Shown: piece after piece, positions 9,779-21,209 of the stretch | Layout: each line of letters starts with the position of its first letter | Position numbering within the stretch: the first letter of the stretch is position 1 | From: Fodinibacter sp038210185 | Lineage (GTDB): Bacteria > Actinomycetota > Actinomycetes > Actinomycetales > Dermatophilaceae | Assembly: GCA_038210185.1 (NCBI GenBank) | Contig: JBBQWX010000002.1 | Coordinates: forward strand, 14,820 to 78,819 | Length of the DNA: 64,000 bases | Direction: 5' to 3' | Made by a program: the position numbers and the translations under genes | Notes under the pieces: generated by a model | What the model was told of the DNA's origin: nothing | Database searches by the model: none | Seen by the model: only the letters and a program-made list of their open reading frames with translations

Positions 9779-11417
9779 GCGACGAGTCGGTTCCCGGCAA
9801 GGGCGCCGGCTCGGGCTCCGGGCTGCCCGGTTGTCGGGTCGGCAGGCCCCCGGAGGTGAAGAAGGCGACCAGTGCCAGCAGCGCCAGCACCGCCAGTGCG
9901 CTGCGCAGCCCGGACAGCCGCGACTGCGTGTTCTCCTCGACGACCGCCGTCGCCACGGCCGGGTCGACGTTCGCGTCCGCGAGCGCCGTCTCCAGCTGCG
10001 CGTCCGACACGAACGGGATGCCGCTGGCCAGCTCCACCTGGGCCTGCGAGGTCACCGAGGGTGGGATCGCCTCGTTGTCGGCGATACCGGTGAAGAACGA
10101 CGACGACAGGGCCGAGATGAGCACGGCGCCCGCCAGCGCCGTACCGATCGAGGCGCCCAGGTTGGTGAAGGTGTTCTGGATGCCCCCCACTTCGCCACTC
10201 TGCTCGTCGGGCACCGCCGAAACGGTGACCGCCCCGAGCTGCGAGGCGAGCGCCCCGATACCCAGACCGGCCAGGAGCAGCGGGCCGGTGACGATCTCCG
10301 GCCCGACACCGACCTCCAGGGCGGCCAGCAGCGCCACGATTCCGGCGAGCAGCGCGAGGAAGCCCAGTCGCACCACCCGGCGGGGCGAGGCGTGGGGAAA
10401 GACCTTGGGCACCCCCACGGCGGCGAGCAACAGGGTCACCGAGAGGGGCATGACCCGCAGGCCGGTGTCGATGGCGCTGAGACCGAGCGCCACCGAGAGG
10501 TAGAGCGGCACGCAGAAGAACAGCCCCGCCTGGAGCAGGAACTGGAAGAAGAAGGCGATCAGGCCCTTCTGCAGCGGCGGGATCCGCAAGATGGCGGGGT
10601 CGAGCAGGGCCGAGCGACCCTCGGCGATCCGGCGCTGCTCCCATCCCATGAAGGCCCACAGCACCAGCGCGCCGCCGAGCACGAACCACACCACGGGCGA
10701 CAGTCCCAGCCACGAGGGGGCGTTCGGCTTGGGGTTGACGAAACCCCACGTGCCCGCCCGCAGGATGCCGAACACGACCAGCCCGAGACCCGACGCCGAC
10801 AGCACCGTGCCGACGAGGTCGAGCGCAGCGTCGGGGTCGGCCTCTGCGTCGGCCATCCGTCGCGCGAGCACGAGGATGATCGCCACGATCACCACCTCAC
10901 CGGCGAAGACCCAGCGCCACGACGCGTAGGTCGTCAGCACTCCACCGATCAGCGGGCCCGCGGCGACCGCGATCGCACCGGATGCAGCGACCAGCCCGTA
11001 GGCCCGGGGCCGCTGCGGGGCATCGAAGTTCGTGGCGACGAGCGCGACGATCGCCGGCATGATCAACGCCGCCCCGATGCCCTCGAGCAGCGACCAGCCG
11101 AGGATGAGCACGGGCAGGCTGGGCGCCAGCGCGGTCGTGAAGGACCCGGCTCCGTAGATGACGCAGCCGATGGAGAACGCCCGCTTGCGGCCCAGGATGC
11201 CGCCGATCTTGCCTCCGGTGATCATCAGCGAGGCCATGACCAGGGTGTAGAGCGTGATCGCGGTCTGGATGCCGGTCACGTCGGTACCGACGTCCTTGGC
11301 CACGGTGGCGATCGAGACGTTCATGACCGAGCTGTCCAGGGTCATCAGGAACTGGGCGGCCGCCAGGGTGGTCAGGACGGTGGCGCCCGCGGTGCGGGCG
11401 GCGGTCTGCGTGCTCAT
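9756..11417 (-). CDS. DHA2-family MFS drug:H+ antiporter-like permease
   Basis: The 553-residue protein has about 14 hydrophobic segments, the length and pattern of EmrB/QacA-type exporters. Visible signatures are MTLDSSVMNVSIATV in TM1, GRKRAFSIG (motif A) after TM2 and AAGPLIGGVL (motif C) in TM5. Such pumps use the proton gradient to expel hydrophobic compounds; substrates are unpredictable. The C-terminus is a short Pro-rich tail. Its ATG overlaps the RDD gene stop (ATGA), making it the last gene of a coupled three-gene operon. Confidence 0.9.
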   Translation of the reverse strand: MSTQTAARTAGATVLTTLAAAQFLMTLDSSVMNVSIATVAKDVGTDVTGIQTAITLYTLVMASLMITGGKIGGILGRKRAFSIGCVIYGAGSFTTALAPSLPVLILGWSLLEGIGAALIMPAIVALVATNFDAPQRPRAYGLVAASGAIAVAAGPLIGGVLTTYASWRWVFAGEVVIVAIILVLARRMADAEADPDAALDLVGTVLSASGLGLVVFGILRAGTWGFVNPKPNAPSWLGLSPVVWFVLGGALVLWAFMGWEQRRIAEGRSALLDPAILRIPPLQKGLIAFFFQFLLQAGLFFCVPLYLSVALGLSAIDTGLRVMPLSVTLLLAAVGVPKVFPHASPRRVVRLGFLALLAGIVALLAALEVGVGPEIVTGPLLLAGLGIGALASQLGAVTVSAVPDEQSGEVGGIQNTFTNLGASIGTALAGAVLISALSSSFFTGIADNEAIPPSVTSQAQVELASGIPFVSDAQLETALADANVDPAVATAVVEENTQSRLSGLRSALAVLALLALVAFFTSGGLPTRQPGSPEPEPAPLPGTDSSLSPPAGH

Positions 11418-12175
11418 GGGGTCGGCCTGACGTCGGGACGGTTGGGACGGTCGGGGACGTCGGGGACGTCGGGGACGTCGGGATGGTCGGGGACGTCGGG
11501 ATGGTCGGGGACGTCGGGATGGTCGGGGACGTCGGGATGGTCGGGGACGTCGGGGACGTCGTCAAGGTCCGTGCGCCGGTAGCGGCGCCGCACGCCGGCC
11601 GGCGCGTCCGGCTGGTTCACCCCGACGACCGGCGAACCCGGCGCCGCCGGCTCCATGGCCATCGGTGCGTCGCCGAGGAGGGTCTTGCGTTGGCTGGCAC
11701 CCGGGCGCGGCAGCCAGTCGTAGACCACCCGGGTCCAGAGGGCGACGTCCTGCACCGACCGGCGCTCGGGGCTGACGATGCACCAGAAGAGACCGATGGG
11801 GAAGAAGACACAGAACAGCGCTCGCACCATCGCGCGCAGCGGGCCGAGCCGTCGTCCCCTGTGCCCCACCACCCGCAGCCCCATGACGTGGTCGCCGTAG
11901 CTCCGGCCGACCAGCCACCACCCCAGGGCGAAGTACCACGTGGCGAGCACCAGGGCGGTGGTCAGGCTCGCCAGCAGGCTCGCGTCGGGCCACTGAAAGG
12001 TGCGCGGGTCGAGCAGGAACGTGAACGCGACCAGACCGAGGTAGCAGCCACCCAGCAGCACCCCCACGACCAGGGCGTCGATCGTGTTGGCCACGATCCG
12101 GGTCACCAGGCCGGCCGGCTCCCCCTGGTACGGCCGGGCCTCGCGCGGGATGGCGGAGATCTCCGGCCCCGTCAC
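11414..12175 (-). CDS. RDD family membrane protein with DVPDHP-repeat tail
   Basis: Residues 20-160 form an RDD domain with three hydrophobic segments and the conserved arginine/aspartate positions (RIVANTIDALVV at the first helix). RDD proteins are small membrane proteins of poorly known, possibly transport-related, function. After about residue 205 the cytoplasmic tail is low complexity: four copies of a six-residue HPDVPD unit plus shorter DVP units. It starts at GTG 12175, overlapping the upstream stop (GTGA), and its own stop overlaps the MFS start. Confidence 0.82.
   Translation of the reverse strand: MTGPEISAIPREARPYQGEPAGLVTRIVANTIDALVVGVLLGGCYLGLVAFTFLLDPRTFQWPDASLLASLTTALVLATWYFALGWWLVGRSYGDHVMGLRVVGHRGRRLGPLRAMVRALFCVFFPIGLFWCIVSPERRSVQDVALWTRVVYDWLPRPGASQRKTLLGDAPMAMEPAAPGSPVVGVNQPDAPAGVRRRYRRTDLDDVPDVPDHPDVPDHPDVPDHPDVPDHPDVPDVPDVPDRPNRPDVRPTP
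11450..11561. repeat. Minisatellite coding the RDD tail (9/18-bp units)
   Basis: GTCGGGGAC units alternate with GTCGGGATG, giving an 18-bp higher-order period over about 110 bp. The repeat is in frame and encodes the DVPDHP tail, so copy number could vary without frameshift. Confidence 0.85.
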
Positions 12176-13092
12176 GGGGTGCCCTCGGGCAAGGGTGGCC
12201 GCCGCCGCCGGAACAGCGCACGGTCGACGGCACGGGTGAGGGCGTCGTCGGCGGTGATGCCGGTCATGCGCACACCACGCACCGTCTCGGAGGCCATCGA
12301 CCCGGTGGAGTCGCGGATGATGGCCGGCAGGTCGATGACCTCGAGCACCTCCTCGACGATGCCGATGACGTCGATCCGGTCGATGACGGCGTCGAGGTCG
12401 GCGCGCGCCACCACGGCATCCACGTCGAGCCTGGCCGCCACCGCATCCAGGTCGACCCGGTCGAGCACCGCGTCGATGTCCACCCGCGCGACCGCCGCGT
12501 CGATGTCCACCCGCGCGACCGCCGCGTCGAGGTCGGCCCGCGCCACCACGGCATCCACGTCGAGCCTGGCCGCCACCGCATCCAGGTCGACCCGGTCGAG
12601 GATGGCCTCGATGTCCACTCGCGTGGTCACCGCATCCAGGTCGACCCGCAAGACCGCACCGTCGAGGTCCGCCCGGGCCATCGCCGCATCGAGGTCGACG
12701 GTCGAGACGAGCTGGTCCAGGTCGACGTTCTCCTCGACCAGCCGGGTGAGGTCGAGCCGCTCGACGACTGCAGCAACCAGCGCGGGCACCCAGGCGTCGA
12801 GCAGCACCACGGTCCGGCGGCGCAGCTCCCTACGGTCGGCGCCACCCCTGCGGGCCAGGTCGGCGGCGACCGTGGCGGGATGCAGACGCGTGGGAAGCAG
12901 GGGCGGCCGCCACAGCAGCCGGGTCACCGGCGCGGCCACTCGGTGCACCGTGCGCACCGTGCGCACGGCGACGACCGCGGCCCCCAACGTCACGCCGGCC
13001 ACCCCGAGGGCGACGTCGACTGCCAGCCGTGCCTCGGGCCCCAGCTGGGGCGCCGCGACCGGTCGTCCTGACGTCGTCAGCTCCTTGGACAC
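12172..13092 (-). CDS. Protein with about 13 tandem nine-residue DLDAV repeats
   Basis: The 306-residue protein has a hydrophobic segment near its N-terminus (about 27-50), a basic region, and then roughly 13 tandem nine-residue units of the form [VAL]D[LIV]DAVxxR (about residues 128-245). It ends in a short basic tail. The regular Asp and hydrophobic spacing could make a solenoid or long amphipathic helix. No catalytic motif is seen and I do not recognise a named family. GTG 13092 is a tentative start; an ATG 27 codons upstream is in frame. It heads the RDD/MFS operon. Confidence 0.7.
   Translation of the reverse strand: MSKELTTSGRPVAAPQLGPEARLAVDVALGVAGVTLGAAVVAVRTVRTVHRVAAPVTRLLWRPPLLPTRLHPATVAADLARRGGADRRELRRRTVVLLDAWVPALVAAVVERLDLTRLVEENVDLDQLVSTVDLDAAMARADLDGAVLRVDLDAVTTRVDIEAILDRVDLDAVAARLDVDAVVARADLDAAVARVDIDAAVARVDIDAVLDRVDLDAVAARLDVDAVVARADLDAVIDRIDVIGIVEEVLEVIDLPAIIRDSTGSMASETVRGVRMTGITADDALTRAVDRALFRRRRPPLPEGTP
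12340..12720. repeat. 27-bp tandem repeats within the DLDAV-repeat gene
   Basis: Repeats follow a 27-bp period. Two nearly identical blocks of about 70 bp start at 12396 and 12531, exactly 135 bp (five units) apart, pointing to recent segmental duplication inside the gene. Confidence 0.8.
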
Positions 13093-13175
13093 CCGCGTCC
13101 CTGTCTGTCTCGGAGGCCTCCTGTCCCGGCACGGTACCGGTCGCGGGTCCGACGCGTCAGGGGCTGCCAGCAAAC

Positions 13176-13212
13176 AGGCCCGGGCTCACCCCATGCGGGT
13201 GAGCCCGGGCCT
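13176..13212 (-). terminator. secA: Strong hairpin downstream of secA
   Basis: A 16-bp perfect stem (13176-13191 with 13197-13212) encloses a CATGC loop. It lies 30 bases past the secA stop with no T-run, as is common in high-GC actinobacteria. It also separates secA from the 13092 gene. Confidence 0.75.
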
Positions 13213-13241
13213 CTCGGCTCAGTGCGGCGGCGTGAGCGGCG

Positions 13242-16142
<2,901 letters not shown>

Positions 16143-16319
16143 GAGTGGAACTCCCTTGGGGTGGCTGCATGGCGGTCGCTCGACCGGACCTGCCTAGGGT
16201 AGTCGAGCCCCGAGCGCCGCACGGAACCGACGGTCGGCCGGCAGGGGGGCACTCCACGGGCAACGCGGCACGCGGCGGCCCGAGTTCCCCACCACCGCGA
16301 CAGGTGGTTGGGTGGAGGA

Positions 16320-17462
16320 ATGACCGGTTCGCCGTTCCCGGGCTGCGTGCCCGAGCTCACCGACGGGGTGGTGCTGCTGCGCGCGCACCGCCTCGACGAC
16401 GCGCAGCGGATCGTCGAACAGTCCAACGACCCGGAGTCGATGCGCTGGACGACCGTGCCGCGCCCCTACGGCCTCGACGACGCGCGCGAGTTCCTGGCGA
16501 CCATCGAGAGCGCGTGGAACAGCCCGGACGGGCTGCGGTACTGGGCGGTCACCGACGCATCGGACCCGCAGGGCCGCTACCTCGGCACGATCGACCTGCG
16601 CCCGCGGGGCGGCGGGGTCGGCGAGGTCGGGTTCGGGCTGCACCCGCAGGGGCGGGGGTCCGGGTTCATGGCGGGCGCGCTGAGGCTCCTGGCCCGCTGG
16701 TGGTTCGGCCAGGGCGGCGTGCGGGTGCACTGGTTGGCCATTCGCGGCAACTTCCCGTCGTGGCGGGTGGCGTGGTCGTGCGGTTTCACCCAGCACGGCA
16801 CCACCCCCCAGGTGCACCCCGACCCCGACGACGCCGGGGCCCCGCCGCTGGACGTGTGGCGGGCCAGCCTGGGGGCCGACGACGTCCTGGAGCCGCACAG
16901 CCCATGGGACGACGTGCCGGTGCTGGAGGTGGCCGAGCACGGTATCCGGCTGCGGCCGTGGCGCGACGGCGACCTCGCCTCGCTCGACCCGCGCGACCAG
17001 CCCGATCACCACATGCCGGCGCGCGGCGTGCTCGACGCCGACACCTTCCCCGAGTGGCTGCTGATCCGTCGCGAGCAGATGTCGGTCGGCCGCGTCCTCA
17101 GCTGGTGCGTCGCCGACGCCACGACGGATGCCGCGCTGGGCGAGGTGCTCGTGTTCGTCACCGAGGGCACCCTCGACGACGACACCGCCGAGCTGGGCTA
17201 CCAGGTGGTGCCCAGCGCTCGGCGCCGCGGTGTGGCGACCACCGGGGCCCGCCGCCTCGTGGCGCACGCCCTCACCCCGCGCTCCGAGGGCGGGCTGGGG
17301 ATGCGCCGGCTCGTCGCCCAGACCGCGGACGACAACGTGGCGAGCAACGCGGTGCTCGACCGCCTGGGGTTCACCATCTGGGGGCAGGAGACCGCGGCCG
17401 ACGTGCTGCCGGACGGTCGGGCCGTCGACGCCCTGCACTGGGAGCTGCTCCGCGAGGGCTGA
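16320..17462 (+). CDS. Tandem GNAT N-acetyltransferase (two domains fused)
   Basis: The 380-residue protein contains two GNAT domains. The N-terminal one (about 10-175) has GEVGFGLHPQGRGSGFMAGALR as its acetyl-CoA loop. The C-terminal one (about 205-375) has ELGYQVVPSARRRGVATTGARR and ends with the usual N-box-like NVASNAVLDRLGF. RimJ/RimL-type enzymes acetylate protein N-termini or small amines; the substrate here is unknown. ATG 16320 lies only one base after GGAGG, so the in-frame TTG at 16308 or a later codon could be the true start. Confidence 0.85.
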   Translation: MTGSPFPGCVPELTDGVVLLRAHRLDDAQRIVEQSNDPESMRWTTVPRPYGLDDAREFLATIESAWNSPDGLRYWAVTDASDPQGRYLGTIDLRPRGGGVGEVGFGLHPQGRGSGFMAGALRLLARWWFGQGGVRVHWLAIRGNFPSWRVAWSCGFTQHGTTPQVHPDPDDAGAPPLDVWRASLGADDVLEPHSPWDDVPVLEVAEHGIRLRPWRDGDLASLDPRDQPDHHMPARGVLDADTFPEWLLIRREQMSVGRVLSWCVADATTDAALGEVLVFVTEGTLDDDTAELGYQVVPSARRRGVATTGARRLVAHALTPRSEGGLGMRRLVAQTADDNVASNAVLDRLGFTIWGQETAADVLPDGRAVDALHWELLREG

Positions 17463-17505
17463 GCCGACGGCACCGGCCGGGCACCCGCCCGGCACCGTCA
17501 CGGCA

Positions 17506-17611
17506 TCGACCACCGGGTCGACGCTGGGCACGATCGACCACTAGGTCGAAGTTGCCCCGACCAGCGGCAACCGAACCGGGACAAGATCGACCTAGTGGTC
17601 GATCTTGTCCC
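17506..17611. repeat. Three palindromes of the TCGACC-N4-GGTCGA family
   Basis: Copies lie at 17506-17521 (centre ACCG), 17534-17549 (ACTA) and 17587-17602 (TAGT). The third is extended to perfect 15-bp arms at 17578-17611. They occupy the gap between two convergent genes and share a core with the 42-bp repeats at 61-186. Confidence 0.85.
17578..17611. terminator. Perfect 15-bp inverted repeat, likely bidirectional terminator
   Basis: Arms 17578-17592 and 17597-17611 are exact complements around TAGT. The stop codon of the convergent wHTH gene (17592-17594) lies inside the structure, so the last residues of that protein are encoded by the repeat. Confidence 0.6.
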
Positions 17612-18806
17612 AGTTGACCGTTCGGAGGTCGAGCCAGGCCGCCATCAGGGCCAGCTCCTCGTCGAGCTCGCGCCGGTCTACGGGGCCGCCCTGCCCCGGT
17701 TCCCACGTGCACCGGCGCACCAGCAGCACCCCGGCGCCCCGGTCGGCCTTGAGGTCGAGCCGGGCGACGAGGTGCTCACCGAGGAGGAACGGCAGCACGT
17801 AGTAGCCGTGCACGCGCTGGGCCTGCGGCACGTAGATCTCCAGCCGGAAGTCGAACCCGAAGAGGGCCCGCGTGCGGTCTCGTTGCCAGATGAGCGAGTC
17901 GAACGGCGAGAGCAGGGCCCGCGCCTCGACCCGCCGGGGCCGGCGGGCGTCCCGGTGCAGGTACCCCGGGCGGTGCCAGCCCTCGACCGTCGCCGGCAGC
18001 AGGATGCCGTCGCGCACCAGGCCGGCGATCGCCGGCCGCGCCTGGTCGGGCGAGAGCCGGAAGTAGTCGCGCAGGCACTGCTCGGACCCCACCCCGTGGG
18101 CCCGGGCGGAGATCTCGACGAGCCGTCGAAAGGCCGCTTCCTCGGTCGGTCGGGACGCGGCGTCGAGCGCCTGCTCGCGCAGGGCCGGAGGAAGCACGCG
18201 TGCCGGCAGCGCATAACGACGCTCGAACTGGGGCGTGCGGCCCGAGCTCGACACCTCGCCCGACCAGAACAGGTGCTCGAGAGCGTTCTTGACGAGCGAC
18301 CAGTTCCAGCCCCACTCGTCCCGCTGCCGGGGCAGGTCGTGGGCCAGGGCGACCTCGACCTCCCGGCTGGTCAGTGGTCCACGTCGAGCGACCTCGTCCA
18401 GCACGGCCTCGACCACCCCGGGGTGCTTGCGCGCGACGCTCCGCATGCCGCCCCAGGCGTCGGACCTCGCCCGGCGCATCCGGAAGTCGAGCAGCGGCCA
18501 CGTCGACGGCGCGACGAGAGACGCCTCGTGTGCCCAGTACTCCACGACCCGGCGCGGGGCGGCGTCTCGGGCACGGTCGAGCAGGCGCCGGTCGTAGGGG
18601 CCGAGCCGTGAGTAGAACGGCAGGTAGTGGCTGCGCACCACGACGTTGACGCTGTCGATCTGCACGACACCCACGGTGTCGACGACGCGCTGGACGTCAC
18701 GCGTGCCCGGTTCAACCGGTCGTGGTCGCGCGAGGCCCTGGGCCGCGAGGGCGATCCGGCGGGCGGCCCCCGCCGAGAGGTGCACGCCGACCGGCGCGTC
18801 AGTCAT
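17592..18806 (-). CDS. Winged-helix protein of the YcaQ/AlkZ-like family
   Basis: The 404-residue protein resembles the HTH_42 (YcaQ/AZL) family, some members of which are DNA glycosylases removing alkylated or crosslinked bases. Family blocks visible include VDTVGVVQIDSVNVVVRSHY (about 40-60), EYWAHEASL, and PFDSLIWQRDRTRALFGF near residue 300. YcaQ-type enzymes carry a QxQ or QxD catalytic motif; here VQIDSV supplies the QxD form. ATG 18806 overlaps the stop of the LuxR regulator gene by eight bases. The final residues lie in the palindromic repeat. Confidence 0.82.
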   Translation of the reverse strand: MTDAPVGVHLSAGAARRIALAAQGLARPRPVEPGTRDVQRVVDTVGVVQIDSVNVVVRSHYLPFYSRLGPYDRRLLDRARDAAPRRVVEYWAHEASLVAPSTWPLLDFRMRRARSDAWGGMRSVARKHPGVVEAVLDEVARRGPLTSREVEVALAHDLPRQRDEWGWNWSLVKNALEHLFWSGEVSSSGRTPQFERRYALPARVLPPALREQALDAASRPTEEAAFRRLVEISARAHGVGSEQCLRDYFRLSPDQARPAIAGLVRDGILLPATVEGWHRPGYLHRDARRPRRVEARALLSPFDSLIWQRDRTRALFGFDFRLEIYVPQAQRVHGYYVLPFLLGEHLVARLDLKADRGAGVLLVRRCTWEPGQGGPVDRRELDEELALMAAWLDLRTVNWDKIDH

Positions 18807-19515
18807 CCGTCGGGAGCAGGTGCTGCTGGTGCGCGTAGACGGCCGCCTCCACCCGCGAGTGCAGCTGCAGCTTCTCGAGGATGTTGCGGACGTGGTTCTT
18901 GACGGTGTTCTCGGAGATGACGAGCTGGCCGGCGATCTCGCGGTTCGCCCGCCCCCGAGCGACGAGCCGCAGCACCTCGACCTCGCGGTCGGTGAGCTGC
19001 GGGGCACTCCCGGTGACCGGCTCGGGCTCCTGGCTGAGCCGGGTGAACTCCGCCAGCAGGGTCGCGGCCATGCCCGGCGGGATGATCGCCTGGCCGTCGT
19101 TGACCCTGCGGATCGCCGCGGCCACCTCCTCGCCGGGCAGGTCCTTGAGCAGGTACCCACTGGCGCCGGCCTTGATCGCCTCGAACAGGTCGGACTCGTC
19201 GTCGGACATGGTCAGCATGAGGATCCGTGTCGACGGGACGACCTCGCGAACGCGGCGGCAGGCCTCGATGCCCCCGAGACCCGGCATCCGCACGTCCATG
19301 AGCACGACGTCCGGCATCACCCTGCTGCACACGTCGACCGCGACCAAGCCGTTGCTCGCCTCGCCGACGACGAGCGCGGAGCCGTCGAGCTCGACCACCA
19401 CCTGCATGCCGCGACGATAGAGGTCATGGTCGTCGACGATCACGACACGAATGGGCGACGGCACGTCAGACGGCACGTCAGCCGGTCCGCCACCGTTCAC
19501 GTCGTCACCCCTCAC
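18799..19515 (-). CDS. NarL/LuxR-family response regulator
   Basis: The 238-residue protein has a receiver domain (about 21-140) with acidic residues VDDHD, phosphoacceptor D74 in MDVRMPG and Lys in YLLKDLP. A LuxR-type HTH follows (about 170-232; LTDREVEVLRLVARG and NREIAGQLVISENTVKNHV). No kinase gene is adjacent, so its partner is elsewhere. An N-terminal extension of about 20 residues before IRVVIVDDH may mean the true start is internal. Its stop overlaps the wHTH gene start. Confidence 0.88.
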   Translation of the reverse strand: MRGDDVNGGGPADVPSDVPSPIRVVIVDDHDLYRRGMQVVVELDGSALVVGEASNGLVAVDVCSRVMPDVVLMDVRMPGLGGIEACRRVREVVPSTRILMLTMSDDESDLFEAIKAGASGYLLKDLPGEEVAAAIRRVNDGQAIIPPGMAATLLAEFTRLSQEPEPVTGSAPQLTDREVEVLRLVARGRANREIAGQLVISENTVKNHVRNILEKLQLHSRVEAAVYAHQQHLLPTDD

Positions 19516-19568
19516 GTGGCAATCGTGGCAGGTCTCTCAGGCGAAGGTCGGGCACAGTGCGAGATCTC

Positions 19569-20228
19569 TCAGGAAGCGGCAATCTCGACACCGGCTCCCT
19601 CGGCCCGCTCCTCGCCGTCGGTCGCGGAGCCGTCGAGGTCGAGATGCAGCACGCCGTAGCTCCAGCCGTGGCGGCGGTAGACGACGCTGGCGCGGTCGGT
19701 GTCGATGTCGTGGAAGAGGTAGAAGTCGTGGCCGACGAGCTCCATCTCGCTCAGTGCGTCGGAGAGCGTCATCGGAGCGGAGCGGTGCACCTTCTCGCGA
19801 ACCTCCACCGGGGAGCCGACGAACGGGTCGCCCTCGTCGGCGCCGGGGGTGACCTGGCCACCCTCGTCGGGGGTGACGATGCGGGCCGTCGCCCTCGCGA
19901 CGGACTCGGGGGTACGTCGTCCGCGGTGGACCTGTCGCCGGTCCTTCTGGCGCCTGAGCCGCTCCATGAGCTTGTCGATCGCCAGGTCGAGGGCGGCGTA
20001 CTTGTCCTCGACGCACGCCTCGGCCCGCACCACGGGCCCCTTGGCGTAACAGGTGATCTCGACCTTGTCACAGACCTCCGCCTGGCGACGGTTCGGCTCG
20101 TGACTCACCAGCACCTCGACCCGCCGGGTGCGCGGCTCGAGCTGGGTGATCTTCTCGAGCTTGTCCTCGATGTGCGCCCGGAAGCGGTCGGAGACGGTCA
20201 GGTGCCGTCCGGTGACGACGATGTCCAC
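19569..20228 (-). CDS. hpf: Long-form ribosome hibernation promoting factor
   Basis: Long HPF dimerises 70S ribosomes into inactive 100S particles in stationary phase or stress. The 219-residue protein has the N-terminal S30AE/RaiA domain (about 1-100, beginning MDIVVTGRHLTVSDRFR) and the C-terminal dimerisation domain (about 160-215, DALSEMELVGHDFYLFHDID), joined by a linker. It starts at GTG 20228 behind GAGGAGG. It lies downstream of comF on the same strand and upstream of the LuxR gene and secA, as in mycobacteria. Confidence 0.93.
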   Translation of the reverse strand: MDIVVTGRHLTVSDRFRAHIEDKLEKITQLEPRTRRVEVLVSHEPNRRQAEVCDKVEITCYAKGPVVRAEACVEDKYAALDLAIDKLMERLRRQKDRRQVHRGRRTPESVARATARIVTPDEGGQVTPGADEGDPFVGSPVEVREKVHRSAPMTLSDALSEMELVGHDFYLFHDIDTDRASVVYRRHGWSYGVLHLDLDGSATDGEERAEGAGVEIAAS

Positions 20229-20306
20229 GTGGTCCTCCTCGGTTTGGTGTTCTCGCTGCTCAGTGCCGAACCGGCGTCAGGGGCACCACCTCCGGAGGAT
20301 CGGGGC

Positions 20307-21119
20307 TCAGTACCTGACGCTAGTCGGAGGGCCGGTGGCCCACAATAGCGGGGCCGAGGTGTGGCGAGGGGTCGTGGAGCACGTGGCCGCGACCACGTGT
20401 GCGGCCCCGACGTCGCGCAGCGCACGGGCCCCCTCGATGAGGGTGGCACCGGTCGTGACGACGTCGTCGACGAGCACGCACGTGGCGCCACGGACCACCC
20501 CGCGCCACGGGGCCCCCACCGCCATCGCCCCCCTCAGGTTGGCGGCACGGGCCGCCCGGTCGAGGTGGGCCTGGTCGGCCACGCGGCGAACGTGGACCAG
20601 GGCAGGGACCACGGCCAGGCCACCCGTGGCCGGGCGCCCCCCGCCGACGGCCGCGGCAGCCCAGACGGCGAGGCCGAGAACCGGGTCGTCGCCCCGGCGC
20701 CGCAGCGAGGCCCTCGAGGTCGGGACCGGCACGACGAGCACCTCCTCGCGCAGCCGGAGGCGGCGGCGGAGCACCGGGTCACCGGCCACCGCCGCAGCCA
20801 GTGCCGTCGCCAGCGCAGCAGCCAGCACCGGTCGGAGGTCGCGACGCCCCTCGTCCTTGTAGGCGGTGACAGCATGCCGCAGCGCACCCTCGAAGCGGGC
20901 GCCGGCCCAGCAGCACGGCATCCCGGGCGGCGCGGGCCGCGGCCCCACGGCATCGGAGGCGACCCCGTACGAGGACCGGCGCACGGCGTCGGCGCAGGCG
21001 CGGCACAACGGCCCCCCGGCACCGTGGCACGCGGCGCACCGTGCCGGCAGCACGAGGTCACCCGCCGCAGCCACCCCGCGCCGGCTCCTCGCCCACACCG
21101 TGCCCAGGACGCCAGCCAT
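20307..21119 (-). CDS. ComF family phosphoribosyltransferase-like protein
   Basis: The 270-residue protein has the ComF layout: an N-terminal zinc-ribbon-like CAACHGAGGPLCRAC (about 24-38), a middle segment starting YKDEGRRDL, and a C-terminal type I PRTase PRPP loop VLVDDVVTTGATL (about 220). ComF takes part in DNA uptake in competent bacteria, but homologues are widespread in non-competent actinobacteria where the role is unclear. ATG 21119 places the Cys cluster at the normal distance. It follows lpqB by 90 bases. Confidence 0.88.
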   Translation of the reverse strand: MAGVLGTVWARSRRGVAAAGDLVLPARCAACHGAGGPLCRACADAVRRSSYGVASDAVGPRPAPPGMPCCWAGARFEGALRHAVTAYKDEGRRDLRPVLAAALATALAAAVAGDPVLRRRLRLREEVLVVPVPTSRASLRRRGDDPVLGLAVWAAAAVGGGRPATGGLAVVPALVHVRRVADQAHLDRAARAANLRGAMAVGAPWRGVVRGATCVLVDDVVTTGATLIEGARALRDVGAAHVVAATCSTTPRHTSAPLLWATGPPTSVRY

Positions 21120-21209
21120 GGACACAGGATGACCCGCACCCACGCGTGGACGCCGTGCCCCCTGCCGCGCTGTGGACGAGCATCGGGCGCAGGCGGGTCT
21201 GTGGACGGC

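Noticed and set aside
11450..11561. CRISPR-like spaced repeat
   Set aside because: Units are contiguous, have no unique spacers, and are in frame within the RDD gene.
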